A stretch of 64,000 nt of DNA from Undibacterium cyanobacteriorum (GCF_031326225.1 NZ_CP133720.1:2852001-2916000), one strand, 5' to 3'; positions 33,412-42,787 are shown, numbered from the stretch's first letter. Notes: a model not told the origin generated them from the letters alone. Translations and numbers: made by a program.

Positions 33412-33939
33412 CTAATGATTTCCAGCGACGGCCTTTACATCACGGCTCGGGAAATTACCCACTGCATATTGGTGACGAAACCAATCTTGAATCATTTTTT
33501 CTTCGTATTCGAACTGTGTCCGCCCCGAAGGAATGCGAATACGATTCAAGTAATCCATGTCGCGCAGCTCTTCCTTACCGCTGGCTACTACTTCATTTTT
33601 ATCATTCTTCAATTCGTAATCAAAGCTCATACGTGGCCAATAAATCGTGGTCATGATGCGAATTTGCCAATATGAAATACTCGGTCTGATATCACCAGCC
33701 AAGTCAAGGTCATTGACGTTCACAGTCAGCGTATAGCCTTCTGGAAGTTTTTTCGCGAGCCCATTAAAAATTTCCGAAAACTCTTTTTTGAGATTCTCTC
33801 TAAAATACTCGCGTTGATCTCGGCCTTCTTGCACATCCGTGAATTTATCCAAGTTTCCCCAATTGACTTTGCTGTCACCAGCGTAGGCGAAGTTAATAGA
33901 CATACCGATCAGACCAGCGGCAAATAGAAACTTTTTCAT
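33412..33939 (-). CDS. DUF3016 domain protein, periplasmic
   Basis: 175 aa from the ATG at 33939, with GAGGT upstream. Signal peptide MKKFLFAAGLIGMSINFAYA. The mature protein matches DUF3016 by KFTDVQEG, LAKKLPEGYTLTVNVNDLDLAGD and a C-terminal tryptophan/arginine-rich part. Role unknown; probably a secreted or periplasmic factor. Monocistronic, followed by a terminator. Confidence 0.85.
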   Translation of the reverse strand: MKKFLFAAGLIGMSINFAYAGDSKVNWGNLDKFTDVQEGRDQREYFRENLKKEFSEIFNGLAKKLPEGYTLTVNVNDLDLAGDIRPSISYWQIRIMTTIYWPRMSFDYELKNDKNEVVASGKEELRDMDYLNRIRIPSGRTQFEYEEKMIQDWFRHQYAVGNFPSRDVKAVAGNH

Positions 33940-34063
33940 GATTGACCTCACTTGTATCAAACTACAATAAGCAGAACAATTGTTACCTCAGCATTGTAGT
34001 CTAGCGCAAATGCCAATCAAGCGCTTTTACACTTCATTCACAATTTCACGAAACTTCGCGACA

Positions 34064-34097
34064 AAAAAACAAAAAGGCCGTCCTGTGAAGAACGGCC
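34064..34097 (-). terminator. Terminator of the porin gene
   Basis: Stem ggccgt/acggcc with a 10-nt loop, followed on the minus strand by TTTTTGTTTTTTT. Confidence 0.85.
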
Positions 34098-34116
34098 ATT
34101 TGCTGACAAGTTAGAT

Positions 34117-34138
34117 TTGAACCGATCTTTCGGTTCAA
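34117..34138 (-). other. Stem-loop between porin stop codon and terminator
   Basis: Perfect 8-bp stem ttgaaccg/cggttcaa with a 6-nt loop, 18 bp past the porin stop. There is no T tract; it may protect the abundant porin mRNA from 3' exonucleases. Confidence 0.5.
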
Positions 34139-34156
34139 TCCTGACGCGCAGCGATA

Positions 34157-35155
34157 TTAGAACTTGTGACGAATACCGACGTTAAACAAACGTGCTGTCG
34201 CGCCGTTCACATCTGCCAAAGTCTTTACTGCTTTTTCGTTTGAAACACGAGCTAAAGAAGTGTACAGATTGGTACGCTTGGACAGGTCGTATGTGTAACC
34301 CAAGGCGAAACGGTTAGAGTCTGCATTGACCGATGTCTTCACTTTGGAATCAGTGTAACTTGCCATGAAAGTGTGATTACCTTCTTTCATCGTCGCACCG
34401 ATCACATACAACTGTTCTTTCGTTTGCGCCAAGTTAGTCAAACTCACGGAACCTTTGATTTCTTCGTACATGCCATGCACTTTGAAACCGCCGAAATCAT
34501 AGGCCACACCAGCTAACAATTTTTCGCCACCAACTGCTAAATTACCGTTTGTATCTTTCGTTTCATCCCAAACGATATTCGCGTTGATTGGGCCGTTCAC
34601 ATAGCTCGCCGCAACACTCGTCACGCGATTTGCTGTTGCGTTACCAGCCTTCTCACCGAAACCGTATTGACCAGCTACAGAGAAACCAGACATGCTGTTA
34701 GAGATGTAAGTCACAGAGTTGTCGCGCACATTATTGATCTTAAACATCAAATCTGTCTTACCAAGCAAGCCATCCATGAATGGATCAATCGCCGCGCCGT
34801 AGATGTATGTTAATGACTTATGACGACCCAAGTTCACTTGACCAAAATCATCACCGGACAAACCAACCCATGCACCACGTGCGAACAACGCTGCATCATT
34901 GGCACCGGTATCTGCCTTCAAACCCATTTCCAAATTGAAGTTAGCTTTCAAACCACCGCCTAAAGCTTCAGTGCCTTTGAAACCCAAACGCGATGTTGAG
35001 TTCAAACCGCTATCGAGGGAAGTAACTTTGCCTGCGCCAGCATCTTTGTAAGCAACGCCTGCATCAACGATACCGTAAATTGTGACCGAAGATTGAGCCA
35101 TTGCTACGCCGGAAAACGCACCGAAGAGTGCCAGTGCAAGAATCGATTTTTTCAT
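34157..35155 (-). CDS. Betaproteobacterial general porin
   Basis: 332 aa from the ATG at 35155 (MKKSILALALFGAFSGVAMA signal peptide). The mature N-terminus QSSVTIYGIVDAGVAY is the signature of the 16-stranded betaproteobacterial porin family. SRLGFKGTEALGGGLKANF follows, and the protein ends in RLFNVGIRHKF with the terminal Phe needed for BAM recognition. Forms a trimeric diffusion channel in the outer membrane. Strong terminator and extra stem-loop downstream suggest high expression. Confidence 0.96.
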   Translation of the reverse strand: MKKSILALALFGAFSGVAMAQSSVTIYGIVDAGVAYKDAGAGKVTSLDSGLNSTSRLGFKGTEALGGGLKANFNLEMGLKADTGANDAALFARGAWVGLSGDDFGQVNLGRHKSLTYIYGAAIDPFMDGLLGKTDLMFKINNVRDNSVTYISNSMSGFSVAGQYGFGEKAGNATANRVTSVAASYVNGPINANIVWDETKDTNGNLAVGGEKLLAGVAYDFGGFKVHGMYEEIKGSVSLTNLAQTKEQLYVIGATMKEGNHTFMASYTDSKVKTSVNADSNRFALGYTYDLSKRTNLYTSLARVSNEKAVKTLADVNGATARLFNVGIRHKF

Positions 35156-35370
35156 GATAGTGAGATCCAAATTAAAAAAAGAAAAGTGTTAATGCGTCGT
35201 CTAAAATTGCTCGACAAGAAAATCACATTCGCCTTCTGCAAACGCATTTTCTTATCGCGTTGATTCACTCGCTTTGATTGGTTCAATGTGCGAGTTCACT
35301 CTCAACGACAGCGCGCAGTATAGAGATCAAAAATGACAGTTTCATGACCATGCATTTTTATTTGTGGCAA

Positions 35371-35414
35371 AAACAAAACGCCCGCAAAATCAATCCGATT
35401 GCGGGCGTTACTTT
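35371..35414 (-). terminator. Terminator of the Bcr/CflA transporter gene
   Basis: 11-bp stem aacgcccgcaa/ttgcgggcgtt with an 11-nt loop, then TTGTTTTTGCC on the minus strand. Confidence 0.8.
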
Positions 35415-35487
35415 TTGATTTGGAGAGAATCGAGATCTTAAGAATTCACAGTTGCACTGCTCGGACAGCCATTAAACTGCGGTGCTC

Positions 35488-36720
35488 TTAAATCGAATTA
35501 TCATAGTCAGGAAGCGGCCTCTCAACGCGCTTGGCATACCATCGACCGCTATACCAAAGCACCAAGGCCAAGGTCGCAAAACCAAGTTGACCGAGTGCCA
35601 ATGCTAAGACGGAATGGTCTAATGCAGGAGCCAAAGTTCCTGCAACGAGTGCGCTCAGCAAGGTAACCGATGCTGATTGGCAAGACGCCACGATCCCGCG
35701 AATATGCGAAAACAATTCGAGGACCATCAACGTCGCCCCCGGAAAAACAATCGACATCCCGAACGCATAAAAGAACAATGGTACAACCGACCATGGCAAC
35801 ATCGGTGCAGAAAAATAATGGAAGACCACGTTCACTATTGCCGCACTCATCAAGAATGAAAATCCTATCGCGACTTGTTTTGCAATCGTCATGCGTCCAG
35901 CAAATCGATTCGCCGCCAAGGAGCCCAAGAAAATGCCGCCGACCATGGGAATGAATTGCCAACCAAAACTTTGCGCATCGAGTTTCAGATGCTGCGTAAT
36001 AAACGCTGGTGCCGACGAGATGAACAAGAAAATACCAGCAAAATTGCAACCGATCGTACCCGCCTTAAAGTAGAAACGCGGAGACTTAAAGACATCACGA
36101 TAACTCTCCCACAAGAACTGCACATTGAAAGCTTGACGCTTCTCTGCCGGCAAAGACTCGGGTAAGTAGCGATAGCACGCGACCAGCAACACCAAAGTGT
36201 AGAAAAACAAAAGCAAGAAAATCGTACGCCAATCAGAATGCGTCACCACCCAACCACCGACGATGGGAGCAATCGCTGGTGCGATTGAAAAAATCATTGT
36301 CACAAGAGAGAGTAACTTTTCAGCGCGCGCCCCTTCATACAGATCACGCACAATGGCGCGGCCGATCACCATCCCCGCACCAGCCGCCACACCTTGCATA
36401 ACGCGGAACACCCACAAATAATGCACGGTATGCGCTGAAGCACAACCAAAAGAACCAATCGCAAACACGATCAAAGCCACCAACACCACGTTGCGGCGGC
36501 CAAAAGAATCAGACAGCGCACCATGCCACAAAGTCATCACCGCGAACGACAACATATACGCTGTCAAAGTCTGCTGCACCTCAATCGAACTCGCATGCAA
36601 ACTCGATTGAATCGAAGCAAACGCAGGCAAATAAGTATCAATCGAAAAAGGCCCCAACATCGACAAGGCTGCCAGCAAAGTAGCAAGGCCAGTGAAGCTG
36701 AGTGTAGTGGTAGACCGCAT
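35488..36720 (-). CDS. Bcr/CflA-type MFS drug exporter
   Basis: 410 aa, twelve hydrophobic segments. DHA1 family features: TM1 GPFSIDTYLPAF, motif A in LSDSFGRRNVVLVAL (loop 2-3), RVMQGVAAGAGMVIGRAIVRDLY (TM4 area), and motif C-like IAPAIAPIVGGWVV in TM5. These are characteristic of Bcr/CflA exporters (bicyclomycin, chloramphenicol and other substrates). Inner membrane, proton-driven. A perfect inverted repeat lies 43 bp upstream (36763-36788) and may bind a regulator encoded elsewhere. Confidence 0.93.
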   Translation of the reverse strand: MRSTTTLSFTGLATLLAALSMLGPFSIDTYLPAFASIQSSLHASSIEVQQTLTAYMLSFAVMTLWHGALSDSFGRRNVVLVALIVFAIGSFGCASAHTVHYLWVFRVMQGVAAGAGMVIGRAIVRDLYEGARAEKLLSLVTMIFSIAPAIAPIVGGWVVTHSDWRTIFLLLFFYTLVLLVACYRYLPESLPAEKRQAFNVQFLWESYRDVFKSPRFYFKAGTIGCNFAGIFLFISSAPAFITQHLKLDAQSFGWQFIPMVGGIFLGSLAANRFAGRMTIAKQVAIGFSFLMSAAIVNVVFHYFSAPMLPWSVVPLFFYAFGMSIVFPGATLMVLELFSHIRGIVASCQSASVTLLSALVAGTLAPALDHSVLALALGQLGFATLALVLWYSGRWYAKRVERPLPDYDNSI

Positions 36721-36762
36721 GGAAAACTTTCAAAAATACAAGCAAAAACTTCGAAACCAAAA

Positions 36763-36788
36763 TTGGAACAACACGGTATGTGTTCCAA
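36763..36788. promoter_or_regulatory. Inverted repeat upstream of the MFS gene
   Basis: ttggaaca and tgttccaa, perfect 8-bp arms separated by 10 bp. The position upstream of a drug exporter suggests an operator. Confidence 0.5.
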
Positions 36789-36904
36789 CAGGAATCAACA
36801 ACAACTTCAATCACAGCGATGAATCAGAAAGTGCCTAACGCAGGACTACGCAGTATCGCGAGGGCAACAAACGCCGCATGCAATCAACCAATCTTCATCA
36901 CCAT

Positions 36905-37224
36905 CTTTAAATTCAATTATAGGGATGCAGTACAAGGCGGCTCCCGCAGAAATACACCAGTATTGCGAGGAAAGCCAACGCCGAAATGCGTCCCAAGAAT
37001 TCCACCAACACCTTTAAATTCAATTCTAGGGATGCAGTACAAGGCGGCTCCCGCAGCAATACATCAGTATTGCGAGGACAGCCAACGCCGTAATGCGCCC
37101 CAAGAATTCCACCAACACCTTTAAATTCAATTCTAGGGATGCAGTACAAGGCGCAAAGCACAGCAATACACCAGTATTGCGCGCATTTGCAACGCCGTAA
37201 TGCGCCCTAGAATTGAATTTAAAG
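36905..37224. repeat. Array of three 107-bp palindromic repeats
   Basis: Copies at 36905-37011, 37012-37118 and 37119-37224, each beginning ctttaaattcaattctaggg (one change in copy 1). Copy 3 ends with the exact reverse complement of that 20-mer and contains an inner stem gcaatac/gtattgc, so the whole unit can fold on itself. A decayed fourth copy is visible just before (about 36835-36904). No spacer variation of CRISPR kind and no coding sense. The right end overlaps the stop codon of the next gene. Confidence 0.93.
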
Positions 37225-38688
37225 CGCGAGACAGACGTATTTTTGTTCTAAGTATTCATCCATCCCATATTTAGACCCCTCGCGCCCCAAACCCGACTGT
37301 TTCACGCCACCAAACGGCGTCACTTCATTCGCGATCAAACCAGTATTCACGCCAACCATACCGTATTCCAACTTTTCGGCAACGCGCCACACGCGACCGA
37401 TGTCACGCGCATAGAAGTACGCAGCCAATCCAAAATCCGTATCATTTGCCGCTGCAATGACTTCTTCTTCGGAAGTAAAAGGCATCACAGCTGCTAAGGG
37501 GCCAAAGGTCTCTTCGCGCATCACGAGCATCTCATGGTGGACATCGGCGACAATGGTTGGTTCAAAAAATAAACCACCCTTTTCATGGGCTTTGCCGCCG
37601 GAGATTAAACGCGCACCACGTTCGATAGCATCACCAACATGTGCGTTCACTTTGCTGATCGCTTGTTGGTCGATCAAGGGGCCTTGGCGCACGCCTGGTT
37701 GAGTGCCATCACCAACCACCACTTTCTTAATCGCCACCGCAAACTTCGCCAAGAATTCTTCATAGACCGAGGTGTGGACATAAAAGCGATTCGTACAAAC
37801 ACAGGTTTGCCCTGCATTGCGAAATTTCGACTGCAGTGCACCTTCCACAGCGGCATCTACATCGGCATCATCAAAGACGATGAAAGGTGCATGTCCACCC
37901 AACTCCAATGCCAGCTTTTTTAAAGTTGGTGCGCACTGCTGCATCAGAATCCGTCCAACCGGTGTCGAGCCTGTGAAAGAGAGATGCCGCACCACTGAAC
38001 TACCGCACAAAACTCGCCCCAATACAATTGATTGCTCGGCGTCGCCTGTGATCACATTTAACACACCGGCTGGCATGCCGGCACGCATCGCTAATTCGGC
38101 CAATGCTAATGCCGATAGTGGTGTTTGTTCGGCTGGCTTAATCACGATCGTGCAGCCCGCTGCCAAGGCGGGGGCGACTTTGCGTGTGATCATCGCTAAT
38201 GGAAAATTCCATGGTGTGATCGCCGCACAGACACCAATCGGCTGCTTCAAAACCATGGTGCGCTTATCAACCCAAGTCGAGGCCAGCACATCACCGGAAA
38301 CACGCTTCGCCTCCTCGGCAAACCATTCAACAAAACTGGCACCGTACAACACTTCTCCCTTGGCCTCAGTCAAAGGCTTGCCCTGTTCGGCCGTCATAAT
38401 CGCCGCGAGGTCATCGGCATTGGCAACAATTAAATCAAACCACTTACGCAATACGGCTGCTCGTTCTTTCCCTGTCAATCCGGACCATGCTGGCAAAGCA
38501 TCTTGAGCCGCAGCGATTGCCTCTTGAGCATGGGAAGTATCGAGATTACTGACTTCGGCTAACAAAGCGCCAGTAGCTGGATTATGAACAGGGAAACGGC
38601 GCTCTGCTTTGCACCATTGATTAGCGATCAGGGCATCTTCACGGATCAATTGCGAATCGGTAAGTTGAGGTCTTGCTGCGAGAGTCAT
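37219..38688 (-). CDS. gabD: NAD(P)-dependent succinate-semialdehyde dehydrogenase
   Basis: Oxidises succinate semialdehyde to succinate in GABA and related catabolism. 489 aa from the ATG at 38688 (MTLAARPQL). ALDH landmarks: PWNFPLAMITRK, FTGSTPVGRIL, catalytic Glu in LELGGHAPFIVF and catalytic Cys in FRNAGQTCVCTNRFYV, a GabD-type context. It ends KYVCLAL with a TAA inside the terminal repeat of the palindromic array. No gabT or regulator is adjacent, so substrate assignment rests on motif similarity. Confidence 0.92.
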   Translation of the reverse strand: MTLAARPQLTDSQLIREDALIANQWCKAERRFPVHNPATGALLAEVSNLDTSHAQEAIAAAQDALPAWSGLTGKERAAVLRKWFDLIVANADDLAAIMTAEQGKPLTEAKGEVLYGASFVEWFAEEAKRVSGDVLASTWVDKRTMVLKQPIGVCAAITPWNFPLAMITRKVAPALAAGCTIVIKPAEQTPLSALALAELAMRAGMPAGVLNVITGDAEQSIVLGRVLCGSSVVRHLSFTGSTPVGRILMQQCAPTLKKLALELGGHAPFIVFDDADVDAAVEGALQSKFRNAGQTCVCTNRFYVHTSVYEEFLAKFAVAIKKVVVGDGTQPGVRQGPLIDQQAISKVNAHVGDAIERGARLISGGKAHEKGGLFFEPTIVADVHHEMLVMREETFGPLAAVMPFTSEEEVIAAANDTDFGLAAYFYARDIGRVWRVAEKLEYGMVGVNTGLIANEVTPFGGVKQSGLGREGSKYGMDEYLEQKYVCLAL

Positions 38689-39035
38689 AATAAATTCAAA
38701 AGAAAAACAAGTCGTATGATGGAAATTGTTTGGCAAAGTCGTCCAACTGATTCATTGAACGCTCAAATCCAAAAGTATGGCGATACAAATCGACAGGGTA
38801 ATAGTGCTTTTAGGAAAGCAATAGGATACGCCAAAACGCTTTAATGCGGCTGGCTAAAGCGCTTGAATTAGTAAAATGGAAATATCTTGCGCCACCACCT
38901 CAGAAGGGTAAATTGGGAAAACAAAGCAATGCTTATTACGCGATATCTTCGTGATTTTCCTGATGCGCTTATTCCAAAATTTGTGAACTTAACTTTAATA
39001 ATTCAGTCAAAGCGCCCATCTACTTGGAGGGTGAC
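38689..39035. other. Divergent intergenic region gabD / M14 genes
   Basis: 347 bp. It contains an inverted repeat cgcttta (38837-38843) / taaagcg (38855-38861) and, at the right end, a strong SD (ggagggtg, 39027-39034) for the first M14 gene. I see no gene or clear promoter hexamers. Confidence 0.45.
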
Positions 39036-40784
39036 ATGAGCAAGTGCATACGAATCAAAACCAATCTACTCAACCGCAATATCAAACAACTGTTTGCAAT
39101 CACTAGCGTGAGCTTGTGCTTCATGGCAAACAGTGAAGCTGCAGACCAACAATATCGTAGCTTCGAGCAAATTGAGAACGAGCTTCAAAATCTCGCCAAG
39201 CAGCATCCTCAGCGAGTTCAATTAAGCAGCATTGGTAAAAGTGCTGGTGGCAAAAACATTTACTTCATCACGCTACAACAAGCCGGTGCGACCAAACCCG
39301 AGCATCGACCAGCCCTTTTTGTCGGCGCCAATATGGCGGGTTTTCACCATGCTGGCAGTGAAGCAGCCATGAATTTGCTGCAAACTCTCGCGAACTCTGA
39401 AGAAAAGAAAATTCAGGAACTCTTGAGCAAGCGCACAATTTATATCGCACCAGTCCTCAATCCCGATGCACATGCAGGGCTATTTCAAACGCCACGCCAA
39501 CTCCGTGCACGCAATGATGGGAAAATCGATCACGATCTCGATGGCTTGGTTGGTGAAGATGGCCCTGATGACTTAGACGGTAATGGCGTCATTAGCACTA
39601 TGCGTATCAAAGATCCCGCTGGCGATATGATTATCGATCCGAAAGATCCACGCCGCATGATCAAAGCCGATCCCGCAAAGGGAGAACGAGGCAACTACCG
39701 CGTCTATCTAGAAGGGAAAGATGACGATCGCGATGGCCTGTATAACGAAGATAGTAGCGGCGGCATTATGCCCGATCGAAACTTTGCGGCGGGTTTTCCT
39801 GTCGCTGACAGTGACGCCGGACGTTGGCCAAGCCAAGCACCTGAGACTAAAGCGATCATGGATGCATTGATTGCGCGCCCTAATGTCGCTATGGCCGTCG
39901 TATTTGGACCAGCGAACCAGCTGCTTGCGGCACCGACTGGTTTCGATCGCATCACGCCGCCGGGTGCGACACCAGCGGCAGAAGCCAATAAGCTCGAAGC
40001 CGACGATCTCAAGATCCTGTCGAATCTGGCAGACCCTTACAAAAAATCCTTAGAACAAGCCGGTGTCGATACCAAACGCAGTGCACGCCAAACAGGTAAA
40101 GGTAGTTTTGCGAATTGGCTGTACTTTCACTATGGCGTACAAACCATAGAACTCGATGTGTGGGGCGCACCAGCGCAGAAAAACGCAGCAACCGCAGCCA
40201 GTGGCAATACGGCCGGAGATAAGAAAACAGCGGCTGATCCTGAACGCGATTTACTCGCTTATCTCACCGAGTCAAATCCTAGCGCCATCATGCCGTGGAA
40301 GAAAGTAAAGCTATCTAATGGTGTAGAAGCAGAAGTTGGAGGGATTGATCCTTACGCCGAATATGCTCCAATGTATAAAGACTTAGCAGGACCGATTAAA
40401 GTCCATAATGAACAAATCATCTCGTGGGCAGAAAAATTAGGTCAACTTGAACTGCTTGAGACCAAACTTACTTCTAAGGGCAATGACATTTGGCAAATCA
40501 GCGCCGTGGGTGGTCTTCAGGGAGACTTCCCAAGCCACACTAAACTCGCGGCCAAAATGCGAAACAAGATTCCCGTACGACTCGAAATGCGCTTGGGTAA
40601 AGGAGTCGATAGTCTGACATTGAATCGCGCTGCCACATCCGAGCGACTCGATCCATCCATGACGATCAAGAACGAATGGCTAGTCAAAGGCGCCAAGGGA
40701 TCGACGGTTGAGATTGCGCTCTGGAGTCGTCAGTCCGGACGCGTAGTTCGCACAATTACTTTAGGAGCACAAAATGATGAATAA
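39036..40784 (+). CDS. M14-family carboxypeptidase-like protein, probable pseudoenzyme
   Basis: 582 aa; the start at 39036 follows ggagggtg. A hydrophobic N-terminal segment (about 17-37) suggests export. The fold is that of M14 zinc carboxypeptidases: FEQIENELQNLAKQHPQRV at the start, NPDAHAG, Arg in MPDRNF, and the catalytic Glu372 in TIELDVWG. Zinc ligands are defective: HxxE is replaced by FHHAGSE (104-109) and the third ligand His by Gly291 (VVFGPAN). Two acidic Ca-type loops occur at 165-183 and 229-240. It overlaps the intact paralogue downstream by 11 bp. A non-catalytic partner is inferred. Confidence 0.85.
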   Translation: MSKCIRIKTNLLNRNIKQLFAITSVSLCFMANSEAADQQYRSFEQIENELQNLAKQHPQRVQLSSIGKSAGGKNIYFITLQQAGATKPEHRPALFVGANMAGFHHAGSEAAMNLLQTLANSEEKKIQELLSKRTIYIAPVLNPDAHAGLFQTPRQLRARNDGKIDHDLDGLVGEDGPDDLDGNGVISTMRIKDPAGDMIIDPKDPRRMIKADPAKGERGNYRVYLEGKDDDRDGLYNEDSSGGIMPDRNFAAGFPVADSDAGRWPSQAPETKAIMDALIARPNVAMAVVFGPANQLLAAPTGFDRITPPGATPAAEANKLEADDLKILSNLADPYKKSLEQAGVDTKRSARQTGKGSFANWLYFHYGVQTIELDVWGAPAQKNAATAASGNTAGDKKTAADPERDLLAYLTESNPSAIMPWKKVKLSNGVEAEVGGIDPYAEYAPMYKDLAGPIKVHNEQIISWAEKLGQLELLETKLTSKGNDIWQISAVGGLQGDFPSHTKLAAKMRNKIPVRLEMRLGKGVDSLTLNRAATSERLDPSMTIKNEWLVKGAKGSTVEIALWSRQSGRVVRTITLGAQNDE

Positions 40785-42567
40785 AACGACTCCATTTCGC
40801 TTAAAGCCAGTTTGCTTGGGCGTGGCGTCCGCCACGTTGATGTTTGCAACAAGCATTACGGTCGTTCATGCAGCCGATGTAAAACCACCGCAACCGCACT
40901 TTAATCGTGTTCACCACAACAAAGAAATCGTGGAGTACATGAAAGCCTATGCGGCCGCTTACCCTCATCTTGTTAGTGTCAAAAGTCTAGGTAAAACGGC
41001 AGCGGGAACAGACATGTGGATGCTGACCATCAATAACGAAAAGACCGGTAAGGCAGGTGATAAACCTGCAAGCTATATAGATGGCGCGATTCACGCAAAC
41101 GAAGCGCAAGCGGCTGACACGGTGTTATACACCATCGACTACATTCTTAAAAATTACGGCAAGCTCGACAAGATTACCGAAACGGTAGATCGTTCTACGC
41201 TGTACTTCGTGCCAAGCGTGAGCCCCGATAGTCGCGCGAAATGGTTCGATGAGCCATCGACGGCAAGTTATCCGCGCTCGTCGCCATGGCCATTCGACGA
41301 CGACCGCGATGGGCGGATTGATGAAGATGGTCCTATGGACATCAACAAAGACGGCGTCATCACAACGATGCGCAAAAAAGTACCGCTCGGCCTGGGCAAT
41401 CGCAAATTAGATCCCAAAGATTCGAGGGTCTTGCTCCCCTTGGAACCGGGTGAATTAGGAGACTATTTGTTACTGGGACAAGAAGGCATTGATCAAGATG
41501 GTGATGGCCTTATCGGCGAAGACAGTGTTGGATATGCCGATCCCAACCGTACCTGGGGCTATGACTGGGCTCCACGTTATATTCAGAACGGCGCTACGGA
41601 TTACCCTTTACAAATTCCAGAAACACGCAGCATCGCAAATTGGGCCCTTGATCATCTTGAAGTTTCAAGCGTAATTAGTTTTCATAATTCAGGTCGTATG
41701 ATTTTGCGTGGCCCTGGGTCACCAACTCAAACGCCAGTCAGCGCACAAGACAATCGCACTTTCGATTATCTCGGACGTGAGGGTGAAAAAATGATGCCTG
41801 GCTATCGCTACATGATTACATGGCGAGATCTCTACACTGCCTATGGCAGCACTACAGATCACTTCTATGGCATCGTCGGCGCTTTCGGTTTTGTACCTGA
41901 ATTGTTTGGACGCGTGATGGACGATAACAATATCATCCGCTATGAACCACCGCAGAAAGTGGGTGACCCTGTTCGTCCACCAAGCACCGAACCAAAAGGC
42001 TTCGACGCCATGAAATGGAATGACATGTTGAGTTTTGGGCGCCAGTTCATTCCGTTCAAAGAATTCAAACACCCTCAGTTCGGCACCATCGAAATTGGCG
42101 GCTGGCGTCAAGATACGGGTCGTATGCCCGAGGGTTGGATGCTTGAAGAAGAAACCCATCGCAATGCGGCGTTTGTGCTGTTTAATGCGATGAATGTTCC
42201 TAAACTCAGCTTCCTCGATGCTAATGTCAAAAAGGTGGGGAACCGCACCTGGCAAATTGAAGTGCCAATCATCAATGAGCGCGCAATTCCAAGTATCCCA
42301 AGCATTGTCATCGCCAACAAATTGCATCGTTTAGATCTGGCAACGATTAATGGCGGCAAAGTGCTTTCGAGTGGGATTGTACGCAATCAGTTTAATGATC
42401 AAATTGATCTACAATCCCACCGCCCAGAACGCCTCATGGTCAGCGGCGTACCGGGTTTCGGCAACACCATCCTCTACTTCTTAGTTGAAACTGAGTCGGA
42501 TCATGTGACAGTCAACTACGACAGCATCAAAGGTGGAAAACTGAGTAAAACAATTCACCTTAAGTGA
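40774..42567 (+). CDS. M14-family zinc carboxypeptidase, exported
   Basis: 597 aa with signal peptide (MMNKTTPFRLKPVCLGVASA, cleavage after VHA near residue 33). Full zinc set: H107 and E110 in HANE, H304 in ISFHNSG, Arg259 in DPNRTW and catalytic Glu376 in FVPELFG. Inserted acidic loops DDDRDGRIDEDG (175-186) and DQDGDGLIGED (240-250) look like Ca-binding sites, an arrangement found in a subgroup of bacterial M14 peptidases. A C-terminal beta domain follows. AGGAGC 5 nt before the ATG; translation is coupled to the upstream paralogue. Substrate unknown; extracytoplasmic peptide cleavage is expected. Confidence 0.93.
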   Translation: MMNKTTPFRLKPVCLGVASATLMFATSITVVHAADVKPPQPHFNRVHHNKEIVEYMKAYAAAYPHLVSVKSLGKTAAGTDMWMLTINNEKTGKAGDKPASYIDGAIHANEAQAADTVLYTIDYILKNYGKLDKITETVDRSTLYFVPSVSPDSRAKWFDEPSTASYPRSSPWPFDDDRDGRIDEDGPMDINKDGVITTMRKKVPLGLGNRKLDPKDSRVLLPLEPGELGDYLLLGQEGIDQDGDGLIGEDSVGYADPNRTWGYDWAPRYIQNGATDYPLQIPETRSIANWALDHLEVSSVISFHNSGRMILRGPGSPTQTPVSAQDNRTFDYLGREGEKMMPGYRYMITWRDLYTAYGSTTDHFYGIVGAFGFVPELFGRVMDDNNIIRYEPPQKVGDPVRPPSTEPKGFDAMKWNDMLSFGRQFIPFKEFKHPQFGTIEIGGWRQDTGRMPEGWMLEEETHRNAAFVLFNAMNVPKLSFLDANVKKVGNRTWQIEVPIINERAIPSIPSIVIANKLHRLDLATINGGKVLSSGIVRNQFNDQIDLQSHRPERLMVSGVPGFGNTILYFLVETESDHVTVNYDSIKGGKLSKTIHLK

Positions 42568-42578
42568 GTGCTTATTAA

Positions 42579-42626
42579 GTAGCTTGATGAATAGCTTAGT
42601 GAGTAGCTTAATGAGTAGCTGAAACT
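42579..42626. repeat. 12-bp tandem repeat, four units
   Basis: gtagcttgatga, atagcttagtga, gtagcttaatga, gtagctgaaact: four consecutive 12-mers 12 bp after the M14 stop codon. Each of the first three units contains TAG and TGA stops. Confidence 0.7.
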
Positions 42627-42630
42627 CCGG

Positions 42631-42663
42631 GCAACGCGCTTGTCTTTTCTGAAGGCGCGTTGC
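42631..42663. terminator. Possible terminator or hairpin after the M14 pair
   Basis: 9-bp stem gcaacgcgc/gcgcgttgc with a 15-nt loop. No T tract follows (tgtcgcc), so factor-independent termination is uncertain. Confidence 0.4.
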
Positions 42664-42787
42664 TGTCGCCTAGTCCTCAACATCGCTACGGAAAAGATGT
42701 TTAACTGAGAATATATTAGATGCGCAAAAAAGGCCGTGCCTATTTGAACGAGGATATGTGCCCCGCTCGCCGCACCTGATTCTCAAT

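Noticed and set aside
36780..37124. 114-codon plus-strand ORF across the 107-bp repeats
   Set aside because: The frame merely passes through the non-coding palindromic repeats; no SD and no family features.
36905..37224. Possible CRISPR array
   Set aside because: The repeats are 107 bp and contiguous, with no variable spacers and no cas genes.
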